A stretch of 64,000 nucleotides of DNA from Vibrio sinensis (GCF_003605645.1 NZ_QVMU01000002.1:1-64000), one strand, 5' to 3'. Counted from the first letter of the stretch, positions 20,550 to 30,677 are shown. Notes: generated from the sequence alone by a model not told the origin. Made by a program: numbers and translations.

Positions 20550-22127
20550 TTATTGAGGAAGTTTTACGTCAGATAGGTCTTCACCTGCACCGATTGCTTT
20601 CATTTCACCAGCAACGATTTCAGCTAGAGGGCCTAAGATAACTTGAAGGTTGTTTTCACCAAGTTTAACCACACCTTTTGCACCTAATTTCTTAAGAACA
20701 ACTTCATCTGCCACTGTACGGTCTTTCAATGTAAGACGTAGACGAGTGATACATGCGTCGATAGACGTTAGGTTATCGTGGCCACCTAGTGCTTTAAGGT
20801 ATTGACGAGCAAGCTCACCACTCTTCGCTTCACCAGCTGGAGCTGCTGCTACCGCTTCGTCATCATCTTCACGACCTGGCGACTTCAAGTTGAAAGCGCG
20901 GATTGCAAAGCTGAATGTTACGAAGTATAGAGCACCGAAACTTAAACCAATCAGTAGAAGAACAAATGGCTTAGTTGCTAGGCCCCAGTTTAGAATGAAG
21001 TCAATAAGACCCGCTGAGAAACCAAAGCCGTGTAGCGTACCAAAGTAGTTAGCAACCACTAGAGATAGACCAGTGAACACTGCGTGCATTGCATATAGAG
21101 CAGGAGCAAGGAACACGAACATGAATTCTAGAGGCTCTGTAATACCAGTTAGGAATGAACAGAATGCTACTGAGAATAATGCACCACCAACTTGGCTACG
21201 TTTTTCAACAGGAGCAGCTAGGTACATTGCTAGTGCTGCACCTGGCAGACCAAACATCATTACAGGGAAGAAACCATTCATGAATACGCCAGCGCCTTTA
21301 TCGCCACCGAAGTAACGGTGTAGGTCACCAGATTTCAGAGTTTCTGTCACTTCTTTAACAGTTGCTGTGATTTCAGGTGTTACTGAGTTAGCGAATTCAA
21401 ATGTGTGGCTTTGACCAGCAACAAGAGTTTTAGCAAGCGCAGGGTCTACACAAAGCTGTTGTAGTGATGGTAAAGCTTGACCAGCAGCCTGAGCACCCGT
21501 TACAAGCACTTCTTGACACGTACCCATACCGAACCAGAAGTATGAGTTAAGAACGTGGTGAAGACCAACAGGGATAAGCGCACGGTTAAGAGTACCGTAT
21601 ACGAACTGGCCGATGTAACCAGAAGTAGAAACAGCGTGTGCTAGAGCATCTAGACCGCTTTGGATAACTGGCCATACAACACCAGAAACCGCACCAGCAA
21701 CAAGAGCAAATAGACCAGCCATAATTGGTACTAGACGCTTACCAGCGAAGAATGCTAACCACTCTGGTAGACGGGTCATATGAAAAGCGTTGTACGAGTG
21801 ACCAGCGATAATACCAGCAATGATACCACCGAAGAATGACATGTTTACGTCAGCATTGATTGTTGCTGCTGTTGCTGTAAGTACAAAGTAAGCGACTGCA
21901 CCAGCTAGACCAGCAGCACCTTGACCGTCTTTTGAAAGACCAATCGCGATACCTAGACCAAACAATAGTGGCAGTTGACTAAAGATTGCGTTACCAGCAG
22001 ATGCCATAAATGCAATATCTAGTAGGTCAGGCTGACCTAAACGTAGTAAAAGTGCCGCAACGGGAAGCGTTGCGATAGGTAGCATAAGAGCTTTACCTAG
22101 CTTTTGCGCATATCCAAGAATATTCAC
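20550..22127 (-). CDS. nagE: PTS N-acetylglucosamine transporter, IICB component
   Basis: Imports and phosphorylates N-acetylglucosamine at the inner membrane. The EIIC domain (about residues 1-400, many membrane helices) is followed by an EIIB domain whose phosphocysteine is in SIDACITRLRLTLKD. At 525 aa it ends after IIB, whereas E. coli NagE (648 aa) has a fused IIA domain, so a separate IIA (probably Crr) must supply phosphate. The start is GTG with a GGGGG site 8 bp upstream. It is divergent from nagA. Confidence 0.94.
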   Translation of the reverse strand: MNILGYAQKLGKALMLPIATLPVAALLLRLGQPDLLDIAFMASAGNAIFSQLPLLFGLGIAIGLSKDGQGAAGLAGAVAYFVLTATAATINADVNMSFFGGIIAGIIAGHSYNAFHMTRLPEWLAFFAGKRLVPIMAGLFALVAGAVSGVVWPVIQSGLDALAHAVSTSGYIGQFVYGTLNRALIPVGLHHVLNSYFWFGMGTCQEVLVTGAQAAGQALPSLQQLCVDPALAKTLVAGQSHTFEFANSVTPEITATVKEVTETLKSGDLHRYFGGDKGAGVFMNGFFPVMMFGLPGAALAMYLAAPVEKRSQVGGALFSVAFCSFLTGITEPLEFMFVFLAPALYAMHAVFTGLSLVVANYFGTLHGFGFSAGLIDFILNWGLATKPFVLLLIGLSFGALYFVTFSFAIRAFNLKSPGREDDDEAVAAAPAGEAKSGELARQYLKALGGHDNLTSIDACITRLRLTLKDRTVADEVVLKKLGAKGVVKLGENNLQVILGPLAEIVAGEMKAIGAGEDLSDVKLPQ

Positions 22128-22210
22128 CTTAAGTTCCCCCTATAGGATTCTGTATTTTTTTTGAACAACTTTTTTTGGTTGCTCAATTTAGTCCTCCTCA
22201 GTTTATGATA

Positions 22211-22234
22211 TTAATTTTGCTCCGCAAATTAAAA
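22211..22234. promoter_or_regulatory. NagC-like operator
   Basis: An AT-rich imperfect palindrome around TCC (TTTTGC-TCC-GCAAA) matches at 8 of 10 paired positions. This is the form of NagC operators, and the nagC gene lies just downstream. Binding is inferred. Confidence 0.55.
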
Positions 22235-22244
22235 CCTTATCATT

Positions 22245-22260
22245 TGTGATCATAATCACC
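22245..22260. promoter_or_regulatory. CRP site upstream of nagE
   Basis: TGTGA-TCATAA-TCACC matches the CRP half-sites TGTGA/TCACA at 9 of 10 positions. It lies next to the NagC-like operator, which is consistent with catabolite activation of the nag genes. Confidence 0.65.
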
Positions 22261-22608
22261 AGAAAAGGCCATAAGCCAAGGTTTTTGCTAGCGAGATCAT
22301 AAAACTTATTTTACAATTAAAAAAAATGCCTTTTTGCGAGTAAAATACAAGGTATTATAAGCTCACGTTAAATTCGATGAACTCTTTCCTATAAAGGCTT
22401 GTCTCGTTTTTTAGAGCATCTAAATATTTACGGCCCCTAGAAGCTATCGTTCATCTGTTTTAGGGGATAAGAACGTACTTTTTGTTCGTTTGTTAAACAT
22501 ATTTCACGACCTAATTGAAGCCCACAAATAAAGTCCACAAAAGTGGTCAATAATGCTCCGTTAGGCGGATAAAGATTAAAGACTTTGACTATAAGGATTG
22601 GCTAAATC

Positions 22609-23745
22609 ATGTATGCGCTAACTAACTGTAAAATCTACACCGGTAATGACGTACTCGTTAATCACGCCGTTATCATTAAAAACGATCTGATTGAATCTGT
22701 ATGTCCAATGACTGAGCTTCCAGAGGGTATCGAGACTCGTGATCTCAACGGTGCCAACCTAAGTCCTGGTTTTATCGATTTACAGTTAAACGGCTGTGGC
22801 GGAGTGATGTTAAATGACGAAATCACCGCAGACACAATGCAAATCATGCACCTTGCCAACCTAAAATCAGGCTGTACCAGCTTCCTGCCAACCCTGATCA
22901 CATCATCTGATCAAGATATGCGCCAAGCCGTAGCTGCAGCTCGTGAATACCAAGCGAAATATGATAACCAATCACTAGGCTTACACCTAGAAGGCCCATA
23001 TTTAAATGTCGCAAAAAAAGGGATTCACAGCGTTGATTACATTCGTCCATCGGATGACAGCATGATCGATTTCATGTGTGACAATGCTGACGTGATTGCT
23101 AAAGTAACACTCGCACCAGAACACAACGATGCGGCACACATTACCCGTCTAAAAGAAGCAGGTATCGTAGTTTCAATCGGCCACACTAATGCAACGTACG
23201 CTGAAGCTCGTCAAAGTTTTGAAGCGGGCATCACATTCGCTACGCACCTGTTCAATGCCATGACACCAATGGTCGGTCGTGAGCCAGGTGTTGTTGGTGC
23301 AATCTATGATACTTCAGATGTTTACGCTGGTATTATTGCTGACGGCTTCCATGTTGATTATGCAAACATCCGAATCGCCCACAAAATTAAAGGTGAAAAA
23401 TTAGTATTAGTGACGGACGCCACAGCTCCAGCAGGTGCTGAGATGGAATACTTTATTTTTGTTGGTAAGAAAGTATATTACCGTGATGGCAAGTGTGTTG
23501 ACGAAAATGGCACACTTGGAGGCTCAGCACTTACTATGATTGAAGCAGTACAAAATACTGTTGAGCACGTTGGTATCGCACTGGATGAAGCACTACGCAT
23601 GGCAACTTTATACCCAGCAAAAGCGATTGGAGTAGACAATAAACTAGGCCGAGTAAAACAAGGCATGGTTGCAAACTTGACTGCTTTCGATCGTGACTTC
23701 AACATCCTAGCGAATGTTGTTAATGGACATTACGAGCACATCTAA
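22609..23745 (+). CDS. nagA: N-acetylglucosamine-6-phosphate deacetylase
   Basis: Removes the acetyl group from GlcNAc-6-P, giving GlcN-6-P. It belongs to the amidohydrolase superfamily (378 aa). Visible motifs are [22 protein letters not shown], the metal histidines in [11 protein letters not shown] and THLFNAMTP, and the catalytic aspartate in [10 protein letters not shown]. It is followed 2 bp later by nagC, so both are in one transcript. Deaminase nagB is not in this window. Confidence 0.97.
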   Translation: MYALTNCKIYTGNDVLVNHAVIIKNDLIESVCPMTELPEGIETRDLNGANLSPGFIDLQLNGCGGVMLNDEITADTMQIMHLANLKSGCTSFLPTLITSSDQDMRQAVAAAREYQAKYDNQSLGLHLEGPYLNVAKKGIHSVDYIRPSDDSMIDFMCDNADVIAKVTLAPEHNDAAHITRLKEAGIVVSIGHTNATYAEARQSFEAGITFATHLFNAMTPMVGREPGVVGAIYDTSDVYAGIIADGFHVDYANIRIAHKIKGEKLVLVTDATAPAGAEMEYFIFVGKKVYYRDGKCVDENGTLGGSALTMIEAVQNTVEHVGIALDEALRMATLYPAKAIGVDNKLGRVKQGMVANLTAFDRDFNILANVVNGHYEHI

Positions 23746-23747
23746 TC

Positions 23748-24962
23748 ATGAATGGCGGACAAATAGGTAACGTAGATTTAGTTAAACAACTAAATGGGGC
23801 AGCAGTATATAGACTTATTGATCAGCAAGGTCCTATCTCTAGGATCCAAGTTGCTGACGTAAGCCAACTGGCTCCAGCCAGTGTTACTAAAATCACCCGC
23901 CAACTTCTAGAGCGCGGCTTAATTAAAGAAGTCGCGCAACAAGCTTCGACCGGTGGTCGACGCGCTATATCACTCACTACCGAAGTCGAACCTTTCCACT
24001 CAGTGGCAGTTCGACTTGGCCGTGATTATATCCAATTCAGCCTTTACGATTTAGGCGGCAAAGAGCTTGCTAGCCAATATCACGAATTTTATTACACCAC
24101 TCAAGGTGAATTGGTTGATGGCTTACTGACTTTCTTAAAAGGTTTCATCCAAGAAAATCAAAATATTATCAACCAATTAATCGCTATTGGCATCGCCCTA
24201 CCTGGACTGGTCAACCCAGAGCATGGTGTGGTTGAATACATGCCAAATATCAATGTTGATAACCTCGCTCTCGGAGATCTAATTACCAATACATTCCACG
24301 TCGAGTGCTTTGTTGGTAATGACATTCGTGGCATGGCTTTAGCTGAACATTATTTTGGTGCTAGTCGTGATTGCCAAGATTCGATTTTGGTCAGCGTACA
24401 CCGTGGTACAGGTGCAGGTATCATTGTTAATGGCCAAGTTTTTCTCGGTTACAACCGTAATGTTGGGGAAATCGGTCATATTCAGATTGATCCGCTTGGT
24501 GAACAATGTCAGTGCGGTAATTTTGGCTGTCTTGAAACCATCGCTGCGAACCCAGCAATCATTGAACGGGTTAAAAAACTCATCTCGCAAGGTTACGAAT
24601 CAAGTCTCAGCCGACTTGATAGCATTACTATTCATGATGTGTGTGAGCATGCTAATCTCGGTGATGAGCTTGCTCAACAAAGTTTGATTCGCGTTGGTAA
24701 TCAGCTAGGTAAAGCCATTGCGATAACCGTTAACCTGTTTAACCCACAAAAAGTGATCATCGCTGGTGACGTGACTCGTAGTGAAGAGATCCTCTTCCCT
24801 GCTATCCGTCGAAATGTTGAAAATCAATCTTTGCCAACATTCCATAGCGATCTTCCTATCGTAGCGTCAGAAATGGATAAACGACCAACGATGGGCGCCT
24901 TTGCAATGATCAAACGAGCGATGTTAAACGGTGTCCTGTTACAAAAACTGTTAGAAGATTGA
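23748..24962 (+). CDS. nagC: N-acetylglucosamine repressor NagC (ROK family)
   Basis: Transcriptional repressor of GlcNAc and chitin-sugar genes, released by GlcNAc-6-P. An N-terminal winged helix-turn-helix (about residues 12-65, ISRIQVADVSQLAPASVTK) is followed by a ROK sugar-kinase-like domain. The zinc motif CQCGNFGCLE is present. At 404 aa it matches E. coli NagC (406). Its probable operator lies in the nagE/nagA gap. Confidence 0.95.
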   Translation: MNGGQIGNVDLVKQLNGAAVYRLIDQQGPISRIQVADVSQLAPASVTKITRQLLERGLIKEVAQQASTGGRRAISLTTEVEPFHSVAVRLGRDYIQFSLYDLGGKELASQYHEFYYTTQGELVDGLLTFLKGFIQENQNIINQLIAIGIALPGLVNPEHGVVEYMPNINVDNLALGDLITNTFHVECFVGNDIRGMALAEHYFGASRDCQDSILVSVHRGTGAGIIVNGQVFLGYNRNVGEIGHIQIDPLGEQCQCGNFGCLETIAANPAIIERVKKLISQGYESSLSRLDSITIHDVCEHANLGDELAQQSLIRVGNQLGKAIAITVNLFNPQKVIIAGDVTRSEEILFPAIRRNVENQSLPTFHSDLPIVASEMDKRPTMGAFAMIKRAMLNGVLLQKLLED

Positions 24963-24991
24963 TCGCTTAATGCGGCAATTGCGTTAATATA

Positions 24992-25024
24992 ACGGGCTAT
25001 GTGTTTGACACATGGCCCGTTTTA
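24992..25024 (+). terminator. Terminator after nagC
   Basis: A long stem, ACGGGCTATGTGT with ACACATGGCCCGT, is followed by TTTT. It ends only about 22 bp before the next ATG at 25046, so the downstream antiporter gene must rely on read-through or on a promoter inside this short gap. Confidence 0.75.
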
Positions 25025-25045
25025 GTAGGAAGAAGCAACCCTCGT

Positions 25046-26689
25046 ATGGAATTAATATTGATCTCAACCGCTTTTCTAGCGGGTTTTATCGCACTAAAGT
25101 GCAACCTCCCTCCTCTCGTTGGCTTCTTGCTAGCGGGCTTTGGTCTCAACGCTATGGGTTACGAAAGCAACGAATCTATCGTTTTACTCGCCGACCTTGG
25201 GGTCACATTACTGCTATTTTCAATCGGTTTGAAGCTCGATATCAAAACCCTACTTTCAAAAGAAATTTGGGCTGGCGCAACAATACATAACCTCCTTTCA
25301 ACCGCTATTTTTAGTGTTGCTTTGCTCTGTTTCAAGGTCCTAGGCATCAGTTCACTCGCTGCCATGTCTATCGATCAAATTCTCTTGCTTGGCTTTGCTC
25401 TCTCTTTCTCTAGCACTGTATTCGCGGTTAAATCTCTACAAGAAAAAGGGGAATTAAACGCGACGTATGGCACGATTGCGATTGGTATCCTCGTCATGCA
25501 GGATATTTTCGCTGTCGTTTTCCTAACCGCATCGACCGGAAAGTTACCTGAATGGTATGCCATCGCACTTTTTGCCCTGCCATTACTTCGACCTTTGTTC
25601 TACAAATTACTCGACTGGGTTGGCCATGGAGAAATGCTGGTTCTCTTCGGCATTTTCTTCGCGCTCGTTGTCGGCGCTGGGTTATTTGAATTCGTCGGTA
25701 TGAAGCCTGATTTGGGCGCTCTTATTCTTGGAATGTTGCTCGCCGGCCATAAAAAAGCCTCTGAGTTATCCAAAGCGTTATTTAATCTAAAGGAGCTATT
25801 CTTAGTCTGCTTCTTCTTAAATATCGGTTTGTTAGAGCAGCCAACGATCGCCGGATTTGCTTTAGCTATTTTGTTCTTACTGTTACTTCCGCTAAAAGGC
25901 ATTCTGTACTTTTTAGTATTAAATACTTTCAAATTCCGTGTACGTACTTCGTTACTAACGACGTTAAGCCTCTTCAATTATAGTGAATTTGGTTTAATCG
26001 TCGGTGGCCTCGCATTCAAAATGGGCTGGATGAGTGGGGATATATTGGTCGCACTTGCAATGGCCGTATCCATTTCATTTGTTCTCGCCTCGCCTATCAA
26101 CAACAAAGGACACGATTTATATCGTCGCTCCAGTCGATGGCTAAAAGAACATGCAGCAGAAAAGCTCAATATTCGCGATCAACTTATCAATCCTGGCAAT
26201 GCTCAGATCTTAATCCTAGGTATGGGTCGGATCGGCACTGGTGCTTACGATGAACTGAGAACGCGCTATGGCAAAGTAAGCTTAGGGATTGAAGTAAGAG
26301 AAGAAGCCGCATTAAAGCATCGAGAACAAGGTAGAAACGTTATCTGCGGTGATGCAACTGACTCAGACTTTTGGGAACGTATTCTTGATACTGATAACGT
26401 AAAACTCGTATTGCTTGCGATGCCACACCACCAAGGAAACCAAATTGCCCTTGATCAGTTAAAACAACGTCAATTTAAAGGACAAATAGCGGCCATTGCT
26501 GAATATCCTGACCAATTAGAAGCACTTTATCAACTAGGTGTTGATGCTGCATTTAATATCTACAGCGAAGCCGGTAGTGGTTTTGCTCGAAACGTTTGCG
26601 ATCATTTGCAACCGGAGTTTACTCCGATAAACAATGAGCACGACATAGCTCAATTTGTTGAAACATCGACCAGGATGAACAAAATATAA
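25046..26689 (+). CDS. Kef-type cation:proton antiporter with TrkA-N domain
   Basis: A CPA2-family inner-membrane protein of 547 aa. An N-terminal Na/H-exchanger domain with about 12 membrane helices (residues 1-370) is followed by a TrkA-N (RCK) nucleotide-binding domain beginning ILGMGRIGTGAYDEL near residue 390. It resembles the YbaL/KefB group; the transported ion cannot be read from sequence. I chose the ATG at 25046 with a nearby AGGAAG site, since an upstream reading overlaps the nagC terminator. Confidence 0.88.
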   Translation: MELILISTAFLAGFIALKCNLPPLVGFLLAGFGLNAMGYESNESIVLLADLGVTLLLFSIGLKLDIKTLLSKEIWAGATIHNLLSTAIFSVALLCFKVLGISSLAAMSIDQILLLGFALSFSSTVFAVKSLQEKGELNATYGTIAIGILVMQDIFAVVFLTASTGKLPEWYAIALFALPLLRPLFYKLLDWVGHGEMLVLFGIFFALVVGAGLFEFVGMKPDLGALILGMLLAGHKKASELSKALFNLKELFLVCFFLNIGLLEQPTIAGFALAILFLLLLPLKGILYFLVLNTFKFRVRTSLLTTLSLFNYSEFGLIVGGLAFKMGWMSGDILVALAMAVSISFVLASPINNKGHDLYRRSSRWLKEHAAEKLNIRDQLINPGNAQILILGMGRIGTGAYDELRTRYGKVSLGIEVREEAALKHREQGRNVICGDATDSDFWERILDTDNVKLVLLAMPHHQGNQIALDQLKQRQFKGQIAAIAEYPDQLEALYQLGVDAAFNIYSEAGSGFARNVCDHLQPEFTPINNEHDIAQFVETSTRMNKI

Positions 26690-26848
26690 GCTAAACATGG
26701 ATTTTATTCACCTAAATGCTAATTTAATTAGATGGCATTCACCAATACATACTATTTGTGATTTTTTTTATCGAGAACTGTTGATTTTTTTAATCATACT
26801 GGCAAATTTAAGTTATTGAGTGAGTATAAATATTTAAAAGGAAGTTGT

Positions 26849-28516
26849 ATGTGTTCAGTATTTGGTATTTTAGAGATTAAAAGTGACGCAGCGGCTTTGC
26901 GCCCGATTGCATTGGAAATGTCTAAAAAGCTACGCCATCGTGGACCGGACTGGTCTGGAATTTACGCTTCAGACAAAGCGATTTTAGCCCATGAGCGTCT
27001 AGCTATTGTTGGTCTAAATAGTGGCGCACAACCTATTTATAGCCCTGATGGCAAACTTGTTCTTGCGGTCAACGGTGAGATTTATAATCACAAAGAAATT
27101 CGAGCTCGTTACGAGGGCCGATACGACTTTCAAACCGATTCTGATTGTGAAGTCATTCTTGCGCTTTACCAAGAGTTCGGCGCTGATCTTCTAGAAGAAT
27201 TGAACGGCATTTTTGCTTTCATTCTTTATGATGAAGAAAAAGATCAATATCTAATCGGTCGTGACCATATTGGGATCATCCCCCTTTATCAAGGTTACGA
27301 TGAGCATGGTAACTACTATGTTGCTTCGGAAATGAAAGCACTGGTTCCAGTATGTAAAACTGTGAGCGAATTCCCTCCAGGCAGTTACTATGGTTCTGAA
27401 GATGCGGAGCCTCAACGTTACTATATTCGCGATTGGAATGAATATGCTGCGGTTAAAGACAACCACAGCAGTAAAGAGGAACTCACAGCAGCATTAGAAG
27501 CCGCCATTAAACGTCAGTTGATGACAGACGTACCTTATGGGGTTCTGTTGTCTGGTGGTTTAGATTCTTCTATTACTTCTGCGGTTGCCAAACGCTACGC
27601 GGCAATGCGAATTGAAGATGACGAAAAGTCAGCAGCATGGTGGCCTCAGTTACACTCTTTCGCTATTGGCCTTGACGGTGCACCTGATTTAAAAGCCGCT
27701 CGTGAAGTTGCTGCTCAAATTGGTACTGTTCACCATGAAATGACCTATACCATCCAAGAGGGTCTCGATGCGATTCGTGATGTTATCTATCACATTGAAA
27801 CTTATGACGTCACCACGATTCGTGCTTCGACTCCAATGTTCCTATTAGGTCGTAAGATCAAAGCAATGGGCATTAAAATGGTGTTGTCTGGTGAGGGGGC
27901 TGATGAAATATTTGGCGGTTACCTTTACTTCCATAAAGCACCAAATGCACAAGAATTTCATGAAGAAACGGTACGTAAACTACTCGCTCTTAACATGTTT
28001 GACTGCGCTCGCGCCAACAAATCGCTTGCAGCTTGGGGTGTTGAAGGTCGCGTTCCATTCCTAGATAAAGAGTTTATCGACGTTGCAATGCGCTTGAACC
28101 CTGCTGATAAAATGTGTGGCAACGGTAAGATGGAGAAGCATATTCTTCGTGAATGTTTTGAACACTATCTACCGGAATCAATTGCATGGCGTCAAAAAGA
28201 GCAGTTCTCAGATGGGGTTGGTTACAGCTGGATTGATACTTTAAAAGCCGTTGCAGAAGAAAAAGTAACGGCTCAGCAAATGGAAACAGCGCAGTTCCGC
28301 TTCCCGTATAACACGCCAAGTACTAAAGAAGGCTACGTATACCGCGAGATTTTTGAAGAGCTGTTCCCACTGCCATCAGCTGCTGAATGTGTTCCTGGTG
28401 GTCCATCGGTTGCTTGTTCATCAGCAAAAGCTATTGAGTGGGATGAGTCATTTAAAAATTGTGTTGACCCATCAGGCCGTGCGGTTCAAAACGTTCACAA
28501 CGATTCATATCAGTAG
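26849..28516 (+). CDS. asnB: Asparagine synthetase B (glutamine-hydrolysing)
   Basis: Makes asparagine from aspartate, ATP and glutamine. The start at 26849 places Cys at position 2 (MCSVFG), which must become the N-terminal nucleophile of the glutaminase domain; an upstream in-frame start would block this. The GATase domain (about 1-190) is followed by a synthetase domain with PP-loop LLSGGLDSS and SGEGADEIFGGY. At 555 aa it matches E. coli AsnB. It is a single gene with an AGGAAG ribosome-binding site. Confidence 0.97.
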   Translation: MCSVFGILEIKSDAAALRPIALEMSKKLRHRGPDWSGIYASDKAILAHERLAIVGLNSGAQPIYSPDGKLVLAVNGEIYNHKEIRARYEGRYDFQTDSDCEVILALYQEFGADLLEELNGIFAFILYDEEKDQYLIGRDHIGIIPLYQGYDEHGNYYVASEMKALVPVCKTVSEFPPGSYYGSEDAEPQRYYIRDWNEYAAVKDNHSSKEELTAALEAAIKRQLMTDVPYGVLLSGGLDSSITSAVAKRYAAMRIEDDEKSAAWWPQLHSFAIGLDGAPDLKAAREVAAQIGTVHHEMTYTIQEGLDAIRDVIYHIETYDVTTIRASTPMFLLGRKIKAMGIKMVLSGEGADEIFGGYLYFHKAPNAQEFHEETVRKLLALNMFDCARANKSLAAWGVEGRVPFLDKEFIDVAMRLNPADKMCGNGKMEKHILRECFEHYLPESIAWRQKEQFSDGVGYSWIDTLKAVAEEKVTAQQMETAQFRFPYNTPSTKEGYVYREIFEELFPLPSAAECVPGGPSVACSSAKAIEWDESFKNCVDPSGRAVQNVHNDSYQ

Positions 28517-28609
28517 AGTGCGTGTATTTTGATTTAATGTGATTTAACGCAACTGCTTAATCGATATTAAATCCTAGTTCGAATCAGAAATGACATTCAA
28601 AGACCAATA

Positions 28610-28639
28610 AAAAGGGGCATCGAAATCGATGCCCCTTTT
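28610..28639. terminator. Bidirectional terminator between asnB and eda
   Basis: A perfect inverted repeat, AAAAGGGGCATCGA and its complement, with A and T runs at the ends. It serves both convergent genes. Confidence 0.88.
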
Positions 28640-28657
28640 CTATTCTTAATCTAAGAC

Positions 28658-29269
28658 TTATTTCAAGTCACGGATAAGTTGTGCGATTGCTTCCCAATCA
28701 CCTTTGTCCATTAGATCTGTTGGAACCATCCAAGTACCACCACAAGCAACTACAGATTTAATTGCTAGGTACTCTTCAACATTCGCAAGGCTTACACCGC
28801 CTGTTGGCATGAAGTTTACTGGGTAAACAGCTGTCAACGCTTTAAGCATTGCAACGCCGCCTGATGGCTCTGCTGGGAAGAACTTCAGCATACGCAAACC
28901 CATTTCCATCGCTTGTTCAACCAAACTTGGGTTGTTCACACCCGGTACGATTGGCATATTGCGTTGTTGGCAGTATTTTACTGTCGTAGGGTTAAAACCT
29001 GGGCTAACAATGAAATCAACACCTGCATCAATAGCAATGTCTACTTGTTCAGAGGTTAACACCGTACCAGCACCAATCAATAGCTCTGGGTATGCTTGAC
29101 GCATAACACGAATCGACTCAGCAGCTGCTTCTGTGCGGAATGTAACTTCTGCACATGGCAAACCATTTTCTACCAATACTTTAGCTAATGGCAAAGCTTG
29201 AGCGACATCGTTGATAGCGATAACAGGGACGATTTTGATTTCTCTTAATCGTTGTTCAATGGTGTTCAT
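28658..29269 (-). CDS. eda: KDPG/KHG aldolase
   Basis: Cleaves 2-keto-3-deoxy-6-phosphogluconate to pyruvate and glyceraldehyde-3-phosphate, the last step of the Entner-Doudoroff pathway. A TIM-barrel protein of 203 aa. Motifs are the catalytic glutamate in CAEVTFRTEAA, the phosphate region IGAGTVLT and the Schiff-base lysine in LKFFPAEPSGG. It lies 9 bp downstream of the gluconate permease gene in the same transcript and divergent from edd. Confidence 0.96.
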   Translation of the reverse strand: MNTIEQRLREIKIVPVIAINDVAQALPLAKVLVENGLPCAEVTFRTEAAAESIRVMRQAYPELLIGAGTVLTSEQVDIAIDAGVDFIVSPGFNPTTVKYCQQRNMPIVPGVNNPSLVEQAMEMGLRMLKFFPAEPSGGVAMLKALTAVYPVNFMPTGGVSLANVEEYLAIKSVVACGGTWMVPTDLMDKGDWEAIAQLIRDLK

Positions 29270-29278
29270 AAATAACCT

Positions 29279-30655
29279 CTAAAGGAAAAAGCTTAGTGTA
29301 GCAACAATGATAAATGCGATACCGCCTAGTAACGTTTCCATTACAGTCCAAGTTTTTAGGGTTGTTTTCTCATCCATATCAAGTAGACGAGAAACTAACC
29401 AGAAACCAGAGTCATTGAAGTGAGATAGTACTGTTGCACCACCCGCAATCGCAATTACGATGAAACAAAGGTCTAGTTCACTTAGGCCTGTTGCTGTCGC
29501 TACAACTGGAGCAATCAAAGCAGCTGTTGTTGTAAGAGCTACCGTTGCAGAACCTTGAGCAACACGTAGACATGTAGAAATAACAAATGCAGCAACGATG
29601 ATTGGCATACCTGTATCTGTTAACACACCAGCAAGTGCATCACCAATACCGCTCGCACGTAGAACGCCACCGAACATGCCGCCCGCACCTGTTACTAGAA
29701 TAACGCCACAGATTGGAGCCAAAGAATCGCCACAAAGCTTCTCAAGCTTCGCCATGCCGTAATCTTTTGCAAAAACCATCAGACACACAAGCAGAGTAAT
29801 CAGTAGTGCTACTGGTGTTTTACCTAACATACGTAGGAACTCAACTAACGCTGTCTTACCATCAATAACACCAGCAACCGCTAGAGTATTTAGGCCTGTA
29901 TCTAAACAGATCAAAACAACAGGTAGTACGAGAATCGTCATTACTGTGCTGAATTTTGGTAGCTTCGCTTCGTCAATTACAGTGTCGCTGTTGAAAAATG
30001 CTTTAGAAAGAGGAACATCAAATTTCTTACCAGCATACAGACCGAACAAGTATGCACCGAAGTACCATGTTGGGATTGCAACAAGAATACCTACCACTAG
30101 TAGAAGACCGATATTTGCGCCTAAGAACTCAGCAGCAGCAACAGGACCAGGGTGTGGAGGAACGAAACCGTGCATTACCGCAAAAGCACCAGCTGATGGC
30201 AATGCGTATTTAATTGGAGAGCCACCAAAACGAGCTGCAACACTTAAAATGATTGGCATCATTACTACTAGGCCCGCATCAAAGAAGATAGGGAAACCAA
30301 ATAGAAGTGATGCTACACCCAGTGCAAATGGTGCACGTTCTTTACCAAAACGGCCGATTAGTGTATCAGCCAGTACTTTAGCACCGCCTGTTACTTCTAA
30401 AATTTTACCGATCATGGCACCTAGGCCAACAAGTAGTGCTACCGATGCCAATGTGCCACCGAAGCCGTTCATCATGGTTGGTACAACTTGATCAGACGTA
30501 ACGCCTGTCGCAATAGCAGTACCTAAACTTACAATAGTTAGAGATGCAAATGCATGAACTTTTAACTTAATAATAAGAACAAGTAACGCGACAATTGCGA
30601 GGACCGCAATAGTTAACAAATAGGTCGGGTCAGAAGCTTGGGCTAACTGTTCCAT
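29279..30655 (-). CDS. GntP-family gluconate permease
   Basis: An inner-membrane symporter of the GntP family (458 aa, about 12-14 membrane helices) for gluconate uptake. The conserved region FPIFFDAGLVVMMPI and HGFVPPHPGPVAAAE, typical of the family, are present. It forms an operon with eda and is divergent from gntK-edd. Gluconate is inferred as substrate from this context; the sequence alone does not choose between GntT, GntU and GntP subtypes. Confidence 0.92.
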   Translation of the reverse strand: MEQLAQASDPTYLLTIAVLAIVALLVLIIKLKVHAFASLTIVSLGTAIATGVTSDQVVPTMMNGFGGTLASVALLVGLGAMIGKILEVTGGAKVLADTLIGRFGKERAPFALGVASLLFGFPIFFDAGLVVMMPIILSVAARFGGSPIKYALPSAGAFAVMHGFVPPHPGPVAAAEFLGANIGLLLVVGILVAIPTWYFGAYLFGLYAGKKFDVPLSKAFFNSDTVIDEAKLPKFSTVMTILVLPVVLICLDTGLNTLAVAGVIDGKTALVEFLRMLGKTPVALLITLLVCLMVFAKDYGMAKLEKLCGDSLAPICGVILVTGAGGMFGGVLRASGIGDALAGVLTDTGMPIIVAAFVISTCLRVAQGSATVALTTTAALIAPVVATATGLSELDLCFIVIAIAGGATVLSHFNDSGFWLVSRLLDMDEKTTLKTWTVMETLLGGIAFIIVATLSFFL

Positions 30656-30677
30656 AGATTCACCTTCAATTTTAGTT

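Larger units (their letters stand above)
22128..22608. promoter_or_regulatory. nagE/nagA divergent control region
   Basis: A 481-bp gap without a credible gene. The nagE side holds a CRP site and a NagC-like palindrome (separate entries). The nagA side has a possible promoter, -35 TTGCGA (22334-22339) and -10 TATAAG (22356-22361) with a 16-bp spacer. That would leave a nagA leader of about 240 nt with several short inverted repeats. Nothing else is recognisable. Confidence 0.55.

Noticed and set aside
29946-30491. A 181-codon frame opposite the gluconate permease gene
   Set aside because: It is a shadow of a strongly supported transporter gene, Lys/Pro/Ser-rich as expected from the reverse of hydrophobic codons, with no ribosome-binding site.
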